Shown: positions 25,808 to 39,816 of the stretch, in pieces
Layout: each line of letters begins with the position of its first letter
Position numbering within the stretch: position 1 is the stretch's first letter
Source: Conidiobolus incongruus B7586
Lineage: Eukaryota; Entomophthoromycota; Entomophthoromycetes; Entomophthorales; Conidiobolaceae
DNA length: 47,824 nucleotides
NCBI GenBank assembly: GCA_000697335.1
Contig: JNEM01015573.1
Coordinates: forward strand, 1 to 47,824
Reading direction: 5' to 3'
Translations under genes and position numbers: made by a program
The notes under the pieces: generated by a model
Told to the model about the DNA's origin: nothing
The model's database searches: none
What the model saw: only the letters and a program-made list of their open reading frames with translations

Positions 25808-28800
25808 GGAATAGATTTTTGATCAATGATTTAATTATAACTATCAAATTATATTTCAAATTTTCAATGTAATATATCGCAATTTTAATTTAAAATTTTA
25901 AAGATAATTAATAAAATTCTTTTAATTTTATATCAGTATTATTATTATTATTATCAATAATACTAATTATATCTACTATTTCAATAATATTCTATATATT
26001 ATATTATAGCTTGCTAAAACATGATTCTTTTTAATTAATCTGCTTACAACTCTTGAGAGATAGTACTAAGTAAAGGTGAGAGTTTACTGTAATATTGCTT
26101 GAAATCTCTTTGAGAATTTTTTTTGAGATTATTAGAAAGTTTTTAATTCAATAAGATAATATTCAAATTGTCAATATCATTCAAAAAACTATTTTTTTAA
26201 TATTTAAAATATCAAATATGTATAGTTTATTTATTAAAGTTGTTATATTGTAATTAATTATGATGGGATACTAATAAAATTTTACAACTAGTGTATTAAT
26301 CTTAGCAAAATTTAAATATTTTCTAATTCCTTACCTTTCCTAATTTTTAATTTTACTGTTCAATTACTTTGTTAAACAATGAGGTATATTAACCAACAAT
26401 AGCATAAAGGTTGAATATCTTGACATTTTTTTTCATTCTGTCCAGGTGTATAAAGTTAAAAAATAACTCACTTAGTCTCCATTATAGATTAAGGGATATC
26501 GAATCTTAGTTACGGATAGCAGCTTACTAACACGAAATTAAGGTAAATTATTTTCACAGTACTTGAGTAATATTAAAAATCAGGTTATCTTGGGGTGTTA
26601 ACATTTAATAGTAATTGTTATACTTTGACATAATGAAACACTCGTGAAATGATGGATTGAAGATCTTGTAATATGACCAGAGTAGAGGATCCATGTTCAA
26701 TAAAATTATAAGCAAAGATATAGTATTAAAGATAACAATAAACACCATCGCTATTGGGTTAAATATGGTTTAACAATAAGTTAATTTTGAATTCTGAGTG
26801 TTTGATTTACAGACATTCTTCGATAAGATATTGAGACTTTGGGATGATTAATTTAGCATTGAGAGTATTAATTTGAAATAATTACTGATTTTAACCGCTA
26901 AATAATCTCAACAATTTAACAAAGAATCTGTGTAGATCACTATTCATTTTAATGGGATCTTAATGTCTCGAAATTTATCTTTCGAGTTTTAATAATGAAA
27001 GTTTTGATTTTATATCTGATTAATAAGGTGTGCTATTTCTATTACCCATGTCAATTATATTAATTTAATTTGAGAAGAATTTGATTACATATTTGGATAA
27101 CATTGATATTTGATTATGATAAGATATTATTTGAAAAAACATAATAGTTAATTGAAAATAGTAATTTTGAAATATAATGATTCAATATACTGAAATCATT
27201 ACAATAAAATCATATTTAGCGAATATGCTAGTTGTACATTGATCAATTTTATTCTAATTGATATTTTCGATTTGTTAAGCTAATCTTTCCTATTTGAATA
27301 TCAAACGATTCTTTATTATCGGCCAATTATTCAAAATATAATAAGAGTAACAATTACCTAAATAATTATAATCAAAATTTTCATTTTCTTGACAAATTAA
27401 AAAAAGTACACAAATATCCAGGAGTTTGGAGAAGGAATCTCCTTTATGATAACACGGTCTAAATAGAATTTATATTATTAATCTATCATTTTGTCAGATA
27501 ATCAACTTTTCCTCTGTCAAGATTTAACCTAACAGAGTTAGTGTAATTTGTATCTCATTCCAAAATTTTCAAAAATTCAATTTAATCAGCCTAAATGGAC
27601 TAAATACGAATTTAGTAAGATTACTAAAATATGCTAGAAATTAGGTTTCTTGGTGATGATCGTTTGTTATAGTTACTTAATATTGCTGATATATTACACA
27701 GGGATTATAGTTGATTAGTTACTTCTTAATATTATTAAATATATATTACTTGAATATATTTATAACTTTTTTTAGTTAAATATAGTTGATAATATCGGTG
27801 AAAAAGGAACTATTAACCCATTACCCTATCTAATTCAAAATATTAATAATTAATGAATTAATATATCATATTCAAAATAATATTTATATAAAAGTTCTAG
27901 ATCAATAAAAAGATTTATAATTTTTAAATTAAATAGATCCTGATCCAATATAGTCGAAAATAATAGATTAATAATATTGAAACTATAATCATATTATTTG
28001 TTATTTAAATAGTTGAAAATTGGAAAGATCATCAATAAGTAAAATTTTATTCAAAAATTTGTTGAAAATTATCAACATTCTCAGTGATATTGTATAATTC
28101 AATGTGATAAATAAACAAATAATGGTAAATATAATCAGTTTTTTGCTATTCGTTCATAATTGCTGAGAAAATCTATATGATTCATTTTATTCAGCATTTT
28201 AGACAACTAGTATATGATAATTAATTTACCAAAATTCATTGTTAAATTGAGAAATGTTAAACCTCATATTTTCGTTTCAATGCCAAGGGTTTTTCAATCC
28301 CTTAATATTATCTCAACCATTGACCAAAGAGTTGCATTGTTTGTAACCAAACATTAATATTAATCTAAACTCATCTCTCTAAATTAAAATATTTTTACTG
28401 AGAATATCTCAGTTACTGGAGTTTTTTCTTGGTTTAGTCTGTATTTATCAGAGTTTATTGGGGCAATACTTTAAAATTCTCAATTTCAATACAAGAATTC
28501 AGCAAAAACATTCAAGTATAGTTCGAACAAATAATTGGTGACATTGTAGCCCTTGGATTTATTATGTAATTATTAATAAATATATAAATATTAGTCGAAT
28601 TATTGTTATACTAGTCACATGTTTATTTGTAAATACATAATATATTTTGCAACTTTTCATCACAAATGATCGTTTGGATTATTGCGAAATATTACAATAT
28701 TAAAATGCTATTAGACCAAAAATTATTAGAATACTTCAATGAAGTATAAATCTAGTATATCAGTAATAATTTATACATAATAGCTTTTCAATATGATTAT

Positions 28801-29540
28801 TTTAATAATATAACAATATATCTTAGGATAACTAAATATGATGTAATTCCTACTTTCTGGTAAAACATTTGGTCATAAATTCACAAATTTGAAATTGCGG
28901 GAAAATTTATCTGAATTTAGAAAAACGAATATTAGAAAAGTAATATTAAGAATAAATAATTAAACATTAATTTACAAGTTAAAATAAAAATTTAGTTAAA
29001 TAATTAGATATTTTCAATAAAAGGTATAATTTAATACTTTAATACTTTAATAACTCAAACCCTGTTAATAGTGGATGAATTCTTTTACAAAAGAGATAAA
29101 TTGATAAATTTTTCATAATCTAAAATTACAAAAAAATTTCCAACCGATTTCGATTTAATTAATACCATTAAACACTAAATTGCCACCCAAAATAACCAGC
29201 TAACCACTTTGATTTAAACTGAAAAAAGGGGGATGTAAATTATATTTCATTACCTCAAATTATTCAAAATCAAAATAAAATAATGAAACTAGTTTAAAGA
29301 GAAAAAAATGATAACAAATAATTTTAACCAATTGAGATAAATAAATATATATATAATTTATTTTCATTTAACTTTAAATTTTATCCAAGGAATTCTTTAT
29401 CAACTCCTATTATTTTCTAAATTTTAACCCTTTTCTCCACGTCTTTGCATTCTTTTTAGTATTATTATTGTTATGATATTAATTCATTGGTTCAAATATT
29501 ATAAAATAGTTTTTCATTGGTTAATGATAAATTTTTATTT
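24346..29540. other. Gene desert, about 5 kb
   Basis: No gene supported. It contains an ATT-unit run (25777-25807), a shorter one near 25938-25952, and slightly less AT-rich patches around 26.4-27.0 kb and 28.2-28.5 kb with no open frame. Confidence 0.4.
25777..25807. repeat. (ATT)n microsatellite
   Basis: About ten ATT units. Confidence 0.9.
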
Positions 29541-29541
29541 G

Positions 29542-29573
<32 letters not shown>
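29541..29573. repeat. Palindromic (AAT)n/(ATT)n run
   Basis: AAT units run directly into ATT units, giving a near-perfect inverted repeat with arms of about 15 bases that could extrude as a hairpin. Confidence 0.8.
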
Positions 29574-30317
29574 TGTTATTTAGAATTTATTTTTTTTCAA
29601 ATTTGATCTTTTGTTGATGGAAATTTATTCAATTCAAATATAATGATCTATTATTAATGTATTATTGCAGCCTTATGGTTTAATTGGCCATAGTTTTAAT
29701 AAATAGATTTAATGTTATATCTATCAAAATTTTATTTAATATTGATTTATATATTATATCATTTAAATTTTTAATCAAGATCATAAAACTAATTCAATTT
29801 CAAATCAATTTAACCACTAGTTCATATGGCTTCCATAGTTTCATATAATTATTTTTTTTTGAAATTTTATAATATTTTTTTTTGCAAATTAAATAACAGC
29901 TATATGAATTTGTTATTAGTTGATTTTTTTCAAGTAAAGATAATCAAGGAGTTTAACTCAGTTGGGGAAAGGGGATTCAGGCAGAATCATCACTGAACAT
30001 ATACACATCTATTCACTCCATTTGCTGATGAATAATTCTGGTGAGTGATGGGGTGTGTTTGTTGACTTGAATGCTGTTTTGGGTATATAATTATATGTGA
30101 TGGTGTGCTTGAATTAGATTATAGTAATTAGGAGAATATTTGTTTATTATTGAATTTGGAAAGAGCATGAGTGAGGAGGGAGAGGGGGAGGAGATTCAGA
30201 TGTGGTGGGTGGTGATTTGATTTGTGATGTTAGTTAAGTTTATGTAAACTAGCTCAATTAGGCAAAGATCCATTAAGACCCTAACATTTAGTAAACGTAG
30301 TAGATAGCAGCGATCAG

Positions 30318-30326
30318 TATATAAAG
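30318..30326 (+). promoter_or_regulatory. TATA box of the C2H2 gene
   Basis: TATATAAAG lies within the GC-richer stretch before the C2H2 ORF, about 345 bp ahead of the ATG. Transcription starting some 30 or more bases downstream would leave a leader of about 300 nt rich in CT and CA. The region at 29940-30300 is unusually G-rich on the plus strand (for example GGGAGAGGGGGAGGAG near 30179) and probably holds upstream elements; I cannot name factors. Confidence 0.6.
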
Positions 30327-30669
30327 GGATCTTTTCTCGTCAACTCAGTTTAACTCATCACACTGAGCTTTTCTTACTGTATACACTGTATTTAATCACT
30401 CAGCTTCAGACTAAACCTAAAAAGACTAACACTCCCCGAAGGTTTAATCTCATCCTATCTAATTGCTCAACAGTTCATATATTGTTCATTGGAACCAAAT
30501 CGACTAAATCACTGCACTAAAACTGAAATATATATAAAATTCAACTGCCAAATTTAAGCCAATCCGTTATTAAATTTGGAATCTTTGCCTAACATTGCTC
30601 CAGTCTCATTACAATCAATCGCGTTTTAATTTAATTATTATAAATTCGCTATATTAATAATTTCTCATC

Positions 30670-31665
30670 ATGCTCAATCAAGCCAGTCCTCAATCTCAAT
30701 TTAACTTATTCCCAAGACAGTTCACTCCTCCTCAATCCACTCTAACACCTCTTGCTACTCCGAATACCAGTTTACATATGGATGCCAATGATTTCCTCAA
30801 CATTCTCAGCAAACCACAGCCAACTCATCAAGAATCCATTTCTATCGCTTCCCATTCAAACTATATCATGAGTGAACCTACAATGGAAGTTGCTCAACCT
30901 TATTCCAAATCTACAATTATTAAAGAAAATAATCACACTCGTGTTCTTCCTGACTACCAAGTCGCCTTCAACCAAAGCCAAATGCAATTGAACAACCAGC
31001 GTCATCCTCAAGTTGACCTCATGATGAATGATCAAACTCCCATTCTTCCTCCTTTCCATACCAACGATCGTCTCCTTCAACTTCCTCCCTTGGACTTCAG
31101 TAAAGATACTCCCTTAATACAGAGCGACCCATGGCCTCTTAAGTCAGAGTCTAGTGACAGTCAGCTCAGCACTCCAGAACACCAACATGCCTTCCAGCCT
31201 AAGCAAACTGTTCCCTCAAACACTTTCCCAGCTTTCCCCAGAACTAGCTCCGGTAATTTAACTGGCTTCCCCATGCGTTCAACATTCCCCCCATACGACC
31301 CTGCCTCTGTTTACTCGGCAGAATATTTCGCAATGCAACAGCCAAGACGTCCTCACCCCATGCCCTATTACCAACCCCAAGGCATGATGCCAAACATGGC
31401 TCATCCTTTAATGACCACTTTCCATGCTAAGACAACGAATCAAGCTTCAAAGAGATACAGATGCAACATCTGTGGCAAGGGATTCAGCCGTCCTAGCAGC
31501 TTGACCACTCACACATACTCTCACACTGGAGAAAAGCCCTTCAAGTGTACCGTCGAAGGATGTGGAAGACAGTTCAGCGTTGTAAGCAATCTTAGGAGGC
31601 ATGGTAAGGTTCACGCCAACCAGGCTGCTGCTTCCTCCTCATCCTCATCCTCATCCTCATCCTAA
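30670..31665 (+). CDS. C2H2 zinc-finger transcription factor
   Basis: A single-exon gene of 331 aa, very likely a nuclear DNA-binding regulator. Residues 1-262 are low-complexity Pro/Gln/Ser-rich, as in activation regions. Two C2H2 fingers follow. Finger 1 has C265, C268, H281 and H285 (CNICGKGFSRPSSLTTH). Finger 2 has C293, C298, H311 and H315 (CTVEGCGRQFSVVSNLRRH). They are joined by the standard linker HTGEKPF. The RPSSL and VVSNLRR helices recur in a fungal two-finger family, but I do not recognise the target gene set. The protein ends in ten serines coded by alternating TCC/TCA, a hexanucleotide repeat likely to vary in length. Codons are far more GC-rich than the flanks. It stands alone, with no other gene for about 18 kb on the left and 8 kb on the right. 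Confidence 0.92.
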   Translation: MLNQASPQSQFNLFPRQFTPPQSTLTPLATPNTSLHMDANDFLNILSKPQPTHQESISIASHSNYIMSEPTMEVAQPYSKSTIIKENNHTRVLPDYQVAFNQSQMQLNNQRHPQVDLMMNDQTPILPPFHTNDRLLQLPPLDFSKDTPLIQSDPWPLKSESSDSQLSTPEHQHAFQPKQTVPSNTFPAFPRTSSGNLTGFPMRSTFPPYDPASVYSAEYFAMQQPRRPHPMPYYQPQGMMPNMAHPLMTTFHAKTTNQASKRYRCNICGKGFSRPSSLTTHTYSHTGEKPFKCTVEGCGRQFSVVSNLRRHGKVHANQAAASSSSSSSSSS

Positions 31666-34600
31666 TCGAAATGTGTATATATTTCACATACCTTTTCTTC
31701 CTCTCATCCCTAATTAGTCATAATTAATATATATATCTCTTCCCTATCATAGAGCAAGAGTCACATAAAGACGACTAAAATTTACTAATTGAAATTAAGC
31801 TAAAAAATGAATAAGAAATAATGAGACGACAATTACTCTCTACCACCTCATAACTAACCTCCTAATACCCCCACATCACTACTACTATATAATATACATT
31901 ACATCCGAGAGTACCTCTCATTTCGTTCAATTGTATTTAAATTGATCTATAGTATATAATGAAATATAATAAATTGAAATTTTTTATTTAATTTTTAAAA
32001 TTTTAATATTAAATTGAAAATTTTATTAATAGTATAATTATTATTATTTCATTTTAATAATGAGATTATAAATTATAAATATTTATTATTAATATTAATA
32101 TTAATATCAATATTATTATTTTTCAAAAAAATCTTGAGTTAATATTAATTAAGTTTCAGGAAAATAAAAGGAGTACTGGAGAAATTTAAACAAAAATAAA
32201 AAAAATTAATTAAATTTTTATTTATTTATTTATTAGTATTTTGTATTTATATTAATTCAATTATTGAAAAAAAACTAAATTATTTTAATTTAACAATTAA
32301 TTAATTAAGTATATATATATATATATACAAAGAGATTAATAATAAAATTATTATATTATGTAATTATATAATCATATAATGTTTCTTTTTATTTCAAAAT
32401 CCTTTACATTTGAAACATATATAAAAAAATAATTTTTTTGAATTAAAAAATAAATAAATTTAATATTCTTTAATTACTCATGTACCAATTATGTCATCCT
32501 TAATTAAATATTAAAATGAATTCTTTAGCTTTAATGCACTTAATTCCCAACCAGTTTCAATATTGCGAGCTCGCAAACAATGTTAATTAATATTCTTTCA
32601 CTTAGAATTTTATACAGATTAATTGAATGTATCCAATTGAAATAGTTAAGTTCAAAAAAGTGCATATAAATTTGAATTTGTGTTAATTTAAAAGCTTGAA
32701 TTTAGTTCAATAGAAGATTTGAATTTTCCAAAGTTTACCATATTTTAAATCATGCAATCCCTGTAAACTTAATATTAGTATTTTTTTTCCATTTTATTCG
32801 CATTTATTTTGTGATGTTAAATTAGTCCCTATACTTTGATTATTTTGCAATATATATATATATATATATATCATTTTATTTTGAAACTATATACCATCTA
32901 ATAATATTATATTAAACAATATCAAATTTTTTATATTTTAAATTTTAATTAAAAAAATTATTATACATTTTTATGTACAGACAAAAATTCAGGAGAAAGT
33001 GTAATTATTAAATTAATATTATTTAAATATTATATAATATTTATATTATAAGACCACAAAATTACAAACAATTTAAAGGTTAAGAATTTATGCATTATTG
33101 AAACATACTATAACTTTTTTCACTTATAATATATATTAATTAATAGTAAAACTAGTAAATTTTGAAATATTAATAGCATAATAGCAATTTTATCATTATT
33201 ATCACTGAAAAAGATAATCAAATTCAAATAATATAAATATATATATATATATATATTATTAAATATATCGGTAAAAATATTAAACTATAAATACTATTGA
33301 TGGCTTTAACCAAATTTAACAATCGATCTATTTCAATACCGCTTTAATATTCTCAAATACACAAAACCCAAAAAAATTAACAATATTCAAATGCTATGAA
33401 ATTTTTATAAATTAATTATAATATTTTAATTTTTTTATATATCCGTGATTAATATTTGTAAATTCAATAAAATGAAACTTTAATAAAATTGTAACAATAA
33501 TTATTATTAAATTCTGTTAATATTACTCTATAGATTAATATAATTTAAAATTTTATTAAAATATGAAATCACTGATATTTAAGTAGTTATAAATTTGAAT
33601 TTATTTTAAAATTTTAAATTTTTAAATTAAATATAAAAAAAAGTTAAAATAATTTAATTTATTATTCATTTAAAATTTTAATATAAATAAGATTTAATAT
33701 TTAATAATATCTTATTAATATAAAATTTTTTTTATATTTAAAATAAAGAAAAACCTCAAAATCAATTTAATTCTAATATTACTTAAATTAGTTAAAATTT
33801 ATTTTGTATTGAAACATGAATTTGAAGCCGTAATTTGATAATTATATTAATAAATGAATATTATCTAATATTGGAATATTGTTAATGGCCTATCTACTGC
33901 GAATAGAGCACGGAAGATTAGATTTTTTATTGCATTTATATACAATATTCAGATCCTAGAACCCAATTAATACACTGATATCCTTGTTCAATTACTCATT
34001 TTAATATCATCATTTTGCATTACATTTAATATCGCTTTCACGATTAGTATTGATTCAAATGATTTACATTGATAATATATTCAGTAGAATAAAGTGTATA
34101 TTACACTATTTTCCTTTAACATTTAAATTTTTTTGAATATATATAAATATATCATTACATTTTGTTAATAATTTTTTACTATTTATTCAATTTTGATACT
34201 ATTATTTATTTATATTATTAAAAATATAAATTAGTATTTTGATTAATTATAATTGTTAGAATTTAATTAATGTATAACTAATAGAAATTAATAATTCAAT
34301 AATATATTAAGTATAAATTAAAATAATAAAATTCAGATAAATATTATATTAAGATAATAGGCTTAGTATAATTGATAAACTTATATAATTCATAATATTT
34401 ATTAAATTTTAAAATTTATTCATATTTTTATCAAAATGATTTTGTAATATAATATATATATATATATATATATATTACTTATTATTATTATTAACGATAA
34501 TTACAAGTATTTAAATATTCACAATAAATTTTAATATTACTGAAAAATTATCTTAAAACCCAAATTTCATAATAATATATTATATTAATCATTATATTAA

Positions 34601-37237
34601 ATATAAAATTTATAAATTTAATATTTACAAATTTTTTCATAATAATCCAATACTATCTAATAATATCATAAAATTCTGATAATTTATTTAAGAATAAAAA
34701 TTTTTTAATAATATAATATAATTTAATGACTATATATATATTAACCAAATTGTTCGATTTAATTAATTATTAAACCGAATTTTTTTTATGTCAAAGTTTA
34801 AAATTATTAGAAATATTTGACTTATTAAATTATTAATATTTTTAAATTATTATTATTATTAATTTTTTTATAAGTTTTTAAATAAATAATTATGTAATAA
34901 TTTTCTAAATTAAGATAATTGATTGTAAAATGATACTATGAACTAAAGGATTTTTTATGTTAAGTATTATTTATTCAATAAAGCACATAACATATTAAAA
35001 AATATTCTTTTTAAAATATATTTTTGTATAAAATATTGACTAAAATCGAAACTAGTGATATATTCATGCATTAATTGGATTGTTAAATTTTAACCATATA
35101 TATCACTTTAATTTCCATATTAATCTTTATCTTTTAATTTATTTTATTTAATATTCTATATATCTTACTACAAAATTGGTAAAATATCACTAATGATCTT
35201 TAATATTTAAATAGGTACTATGTTATTATATATTCATTTCATTTATAAATCATTTGTTTCCAAAAATTATTAGTTATAATATTAGTGTAACAAGTGTATC
35301 AAAGAATTTTATAGAAAATTCAAATATTTTTTAGACTAATAGAAATTATCTCAATATATAAAAAGAAAACAAAGAAAATTTTATTTTAATTTTAAATAAT
35401 TTTTCAATATAAAATATTATAAAACATGCTGATGTTTTATAAATTATACAAAATAAATCATCACCACAATAATATTTAATTGATAGATTGTTTTTTAAAA
35501 TTTTATCTATATGGAATTAATTTGCTTAAAGGATTTAATTCAATATTAATTATTTTGATCTCAAAGATCAAATACTTAATATTCAAACCACAAAGTTAAA
35601 AGCACTATTTTTTTAATAGAAAATTGGTATTATTAATTATTGATTCCTGAAGCAAAATTTTTAATGGTTTCTGATATAATGTACAATTGATATGTGATCA
35701 ATGATGCGAAACTGATGTAAGCGGAATAATACAAAATTTCTCTTCTCAAATTAAACATCTTTAATTAAGGTGAAATAATATCTGATATTATTTCTTTATA
35801 ATTTAACATTAGAGATTATTTTTAAAGCCAAAGAAATATATGGTACTATGTAAAATTATTTGCAATGTTTGAATTAGATTTCTAACCATATTTTAATCTC
35901 CATTATCCATATTGGCTAATGCTGATCATATTCAATTGATGGAATTATTGCCGCAATCCTTTTTCTATTTCATATATTTCATTTTTGAATAGTAAGTTTA
36001 AATATTTAATATATTCAACTGAATTTACTGATATAAACTCTTAACAAAATTAATATATATTGAATCTGTTCAATGCATTCTAATATCTATTTTATTCCCA
36101 ATAACATATAATCTTTCCAATATTGCTGTTAAATTTTTAATATATTTCAATATCAAAATTATCAAATAACAGTATCAAATGACGTAATAAGAAATTCATC
36201 GTATCATAAATCTTCAAAATGATGAGTATCTGATACTTTGTATAACAGATATTCAATACATGATTCTTCAAAAGATAATGAGTAATCTTATTTCCCATAT
36301 TTAGACAAGAAATAAAAATGTTTCTTCAGAAGAATTTGAACTGAATAATATTTTTCAGTTAACTGACAAAAATTAATCAAGATCATTATTAACAAAATTT
36401 TTAATGTTTTAATCACTTTTCACATCAATTTTTTTTAAATCAAATTTTATGCTCTCAAATTTTAAAGCATCATTTCAATCCATTAAATCAAAGTGCCTTC
36501 AAGTTGAAACTTACATTATCGAGCGCATACTCCAATCAAACTTTAAAAATTAATTAAAATTCAGTTAAAATAATTTGTAATTAGTTTAAAACCTGACTTA
36601 TTTTTCAAACTTTGATTAAATATTCCACTATTATTTTAATTAATATGAAATTTAACAAAAATATCAAATAAAAAATCTATTTTTAAACTTTTTTTCTTTA
36701 GGATCCCAATCCAGAATTTTGTTTTTATTTTAATTTTTAATAGATTTTTTTTATAATAAGAATTAATATTAAATTTCAATTTTTGAAATTTTAATTAATA
36801 ATTTATATTTGATTTGATTTAATTTAATTTAATTCAGGGAGAATATTATTTTTGATTTGATATTTGAATTTCAATATTGTTAATTCATCTTATGCTCTTG
36901 TTCTTAGTTAACTTAGTTATTTTATTCATATGAAAACTTAACTGATCGCTAAAGCAACAATTTAAGTTTTAGCTATTCATGTTACCTATTACCTGAAACA
37001 GATAATTTTAAAATAATACAAATGATTATAATATATACTTGATATACTTAAAATTCTGTTTAAAAGTACATGTGAATAAAGAAATTTGATATTGATTATA
37101 AATTCATATAATACAAATTAATATAACTCTGATGAAAAAAATATTGTAAAATTTCATCATATACTATAAAATTAAACAACAATATATGAAAGACAAACTT
37201 CTTAATCGAATAATGTCAATATATATATAATATTAAT
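31666..37237. other. Gene desert, about 5.6 kb
   Basis: The first 250 bp is the CT-rich 3' side of the C2H2 gene. Beyond it no gene or RNA is visible. TA-dinucleotide runs lie at about 32310-32328, 32850-32870, 33237-33256 and 34450-34475. Confidence 0.45.
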
Positions 37238-37493
37238 TGATGGGGAATAGTCTTGTCCATCACTCAAGAAACTCCAATTGCCAAACTGATTCAAGAAGTC
37301 ATAATGGAAGTACCTCATTTCATGAACTGGTTGAACCTATCACTTAATAATCTCATCTTTCCAAGAGTATTGAGTATTTACTTTCTTCGCAGTAAGCCAT
37401 TTTCACCTAAATTTGTGATAACCTATTGTTTACCACTGACGATTCCCAGTTTAAGCTCTTAAAACCTATTTCCTCCAGTAGTTACGTCCGTCA
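37238..37493 (+). mobile_element. LTR-like dispersed repeat, copy 2
   Basis: 256 bp beginning TGATGGGGAATAGTCTTGTCC (first 20 bases quoted in part) and ending GTTACGTCCGTCA. It is inverted relative to copy 1 at 13842-14277. Both ends match copy 1 at about 75-80%, while its middle is shorter by about 180 bp. A 69-codon frame at 37253-37462 runs across it, but the other frames are just as conserved against copy 1, so I do not read it as a gene. No clean target duplication is seen here (only AAT on each side). Confidence 0.6.
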
Positions 37494-37949
37494 AATGAAT
37501 TTAACTGTTAAATTTAATAAACCAATTAATAATTTAATCCTCTAACTCTCATCAATGAATATCAATTTTTCATTATAGATATTTTATAATAATTTTATTA
37601 AAATTAATTTAATAATAATTATAGATCTTTTTTATATTTGATAGAATATATTATTTTCAATAATTTTATTTTATTAAAAATAATAGATTTTTTTTTCTTA
37701 ATAAAATAATATCTAATTTTTAATATTTATAAAATAAATTTAATAATAATATTCTTTTTTTATTTTAACAAATTTTATATTAATATATCTGAATATTTAT
37801 ATTATTTTAAAAATATTAGATTTTATTAAGTAAATTTTCTATTTTAAATTATTTTATTTTTTGATTTATATTGAAATTTAATATTATTAGTATAAAAATT
37901 AAATAATGGCATAATTTTGAAATTAAAATTTAACCAATAAATTAATGAG

Positions 37950-39080
37950 TAATATATAAGATTTAGTTAACAATATAAAATTAATACTATGTATTATTAT
38001 TAATAACTCTTTTCCATATTTTTAATAAGCTTCTAATATTTAAAGAAAAGTTTTTTTATTAAAGTCTGAAATTTAATATTTTATAAACTAATTTAATTTG
38101 TTTAAAAAAATCTTTTTTCCTATAAGTTAATTTTTTAATTATTTAAAATAATTATAATCACATAAATTATAATTAGGTGAGTATATTAGATATAATAGCT
38201 CTTATTAATTTTTATATAAAAAATCTTTTATAGCTTTAGATATATATATATATTTTATAATTATTATGTAAAATAATATATATCTTTAATTTATATTAAG
38301 AACACTATTTAAAAATTATTTTATTTAAAAAAATATTATAATATTTATTATTAATTAATTTTCTTTAAGCTATTAAATAAGGAAATGATATATCATTATA
38401 ATTAACTATAATATCTATTATTTATATATATTTAAAATATTTATTTATAAGAGTTTATCAAAAGAATTATTTTAATTTGAGCTAATACTTTGATTTAAAA
38501 ATAAATCAAAGATTATATAAAAGATTTAAGATTTATTCATTATAAATATTAACTATAAAAGCCTTTATTTTTGGTTATATCTCAATAAGTTTAATCTAGC
38601 TTAATTTTTCTAATTTTTTTAGCTCTTGATAAATTATAAATTATTTATTTTATATTTTTATTGATTATTTTAAATTTAAACTTAGATATAAATAATATAA
38701 CGTTATAATTAATATTAATTTGCTTAAATAATATTTTGATTATAATATAAAAATATTTTTTATATTTTATTAATTAGTAAAAAGAACCACAATAAATATC
38801 AGTTTTTTAAATTTAAGTAAATTTTAAATAATATCCTTTTTAGTATTAAAATGTTGAATTAAGCAATAAATGATAGTTTTATAAATTATTTATAACTCTT
38901 AAATGATTGTAAAAAGTTTATGATTATTTTAATAATACTAAAAAATATCTTTTGTTATTTATTATCAAATTTAAACATCATTCAATTTAACCATAAATCT
39001 TTAATTAAAAATATTTTTAAAAAATAATTCTTTAAAACATATATTTTTGAAAAATTTGAAATTAAAAAATTTTCCATTTT
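37950..39080 (-). mobile_element. Mariner relic, copy B
   Basis: Alignable with copies A and C and in the same orientation, for example the block corresponding to the DD34D region at about 38050-38280. It is the most decayed of the three long copies, with a higher A+T content and many stops in the transposase frame on the minus strand. The boundaries are approximate. Confidence 0.65.
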
Positions 39081-39816
39081 TTTTCTCTCCAAACTAATAT
39101 TTTTCAATTATAATTTAATATTAGCAAAAATTTAAAATATCTAATATTTTATATATTATATCAGATTGAGAGATTTAACTACAAATAAAAAATATAATAT
39201 ACTTTAAAATTATATGGATATAATTGATTTATTATTTATCTGTGATTGAAAAGATTGAATTTTGATAATTTATTAATCAAATAACTTTTATTTATGAAAT
39301 ATAAAATTCATTTTATTGTGGCTTAAGTGAATTTTAATCACATGATTTTTCGTGATAAAGAAAATCTATAACCATATGAGTAATAAAGTGTTTACCAAAT
39401 TCTGATATACTAAAAGCTATATTATTTGAATAATAGCAGTAATAATAATATAATTTTTAATATAATGTTCAAATTCAATATATTAATATTTACAATTATA
39501 AGTAAATAACCAAAATAGAATGGTAAAATTTAAATACTATGTTTGATAAATCAGTTGATTCAATATATTGAACCCTGATACGTTAATAATGAATATACGT
39601 ATCATTTGAATAATGGCAATATGTTAAGAAAAATAAATTAAATGGTTCAGAATTAATCAAATGCAGAAATTAAATATATATAGTGTATTACAAGTAGTGG
39701 ACTTGGTTTCAAAGTTGTTTTACAGATTCTAGAGTATAAATAAACTAGTATTAGTCATAGTCACTACATTAAAACAATAGTTTTAATAGTTTAAACTATT
39801 GGCTAATCATAATAAT
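39081..39816. other. Intergenic, downstream of RAB3GAP2-like gene
   Basis: No feature recognised apart from the 3' flank of the minus-strand gene. Confidence 0.45.

Noticed and set aside
27420-27450. Short inverted repeat (GGAG...CTCC) as a terminator or structured RNA
   Set aside because: Arms are too short and interrupted, and no gene lies nearby.
12700-29900. Centromere candidate
   Set aside because: The desert is long and AT-rich with transposon relics, but there is no defining repeat, and comparable deserts occur elsewhere in the window. AT-richness alone is not evidence.
30856-31080. 74-codon minus-strand frame inside the C2H2 gene
   Set aside because: An antisense shadow of the zinc-finger ORF.
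37253-37462. 69-codon open frame on the plus strand
   Set aside because: It lies wholly inside LTR-like repeat copy 2. All frames are about equally conserved against copy 1, and copy 1 has no matching open frame.
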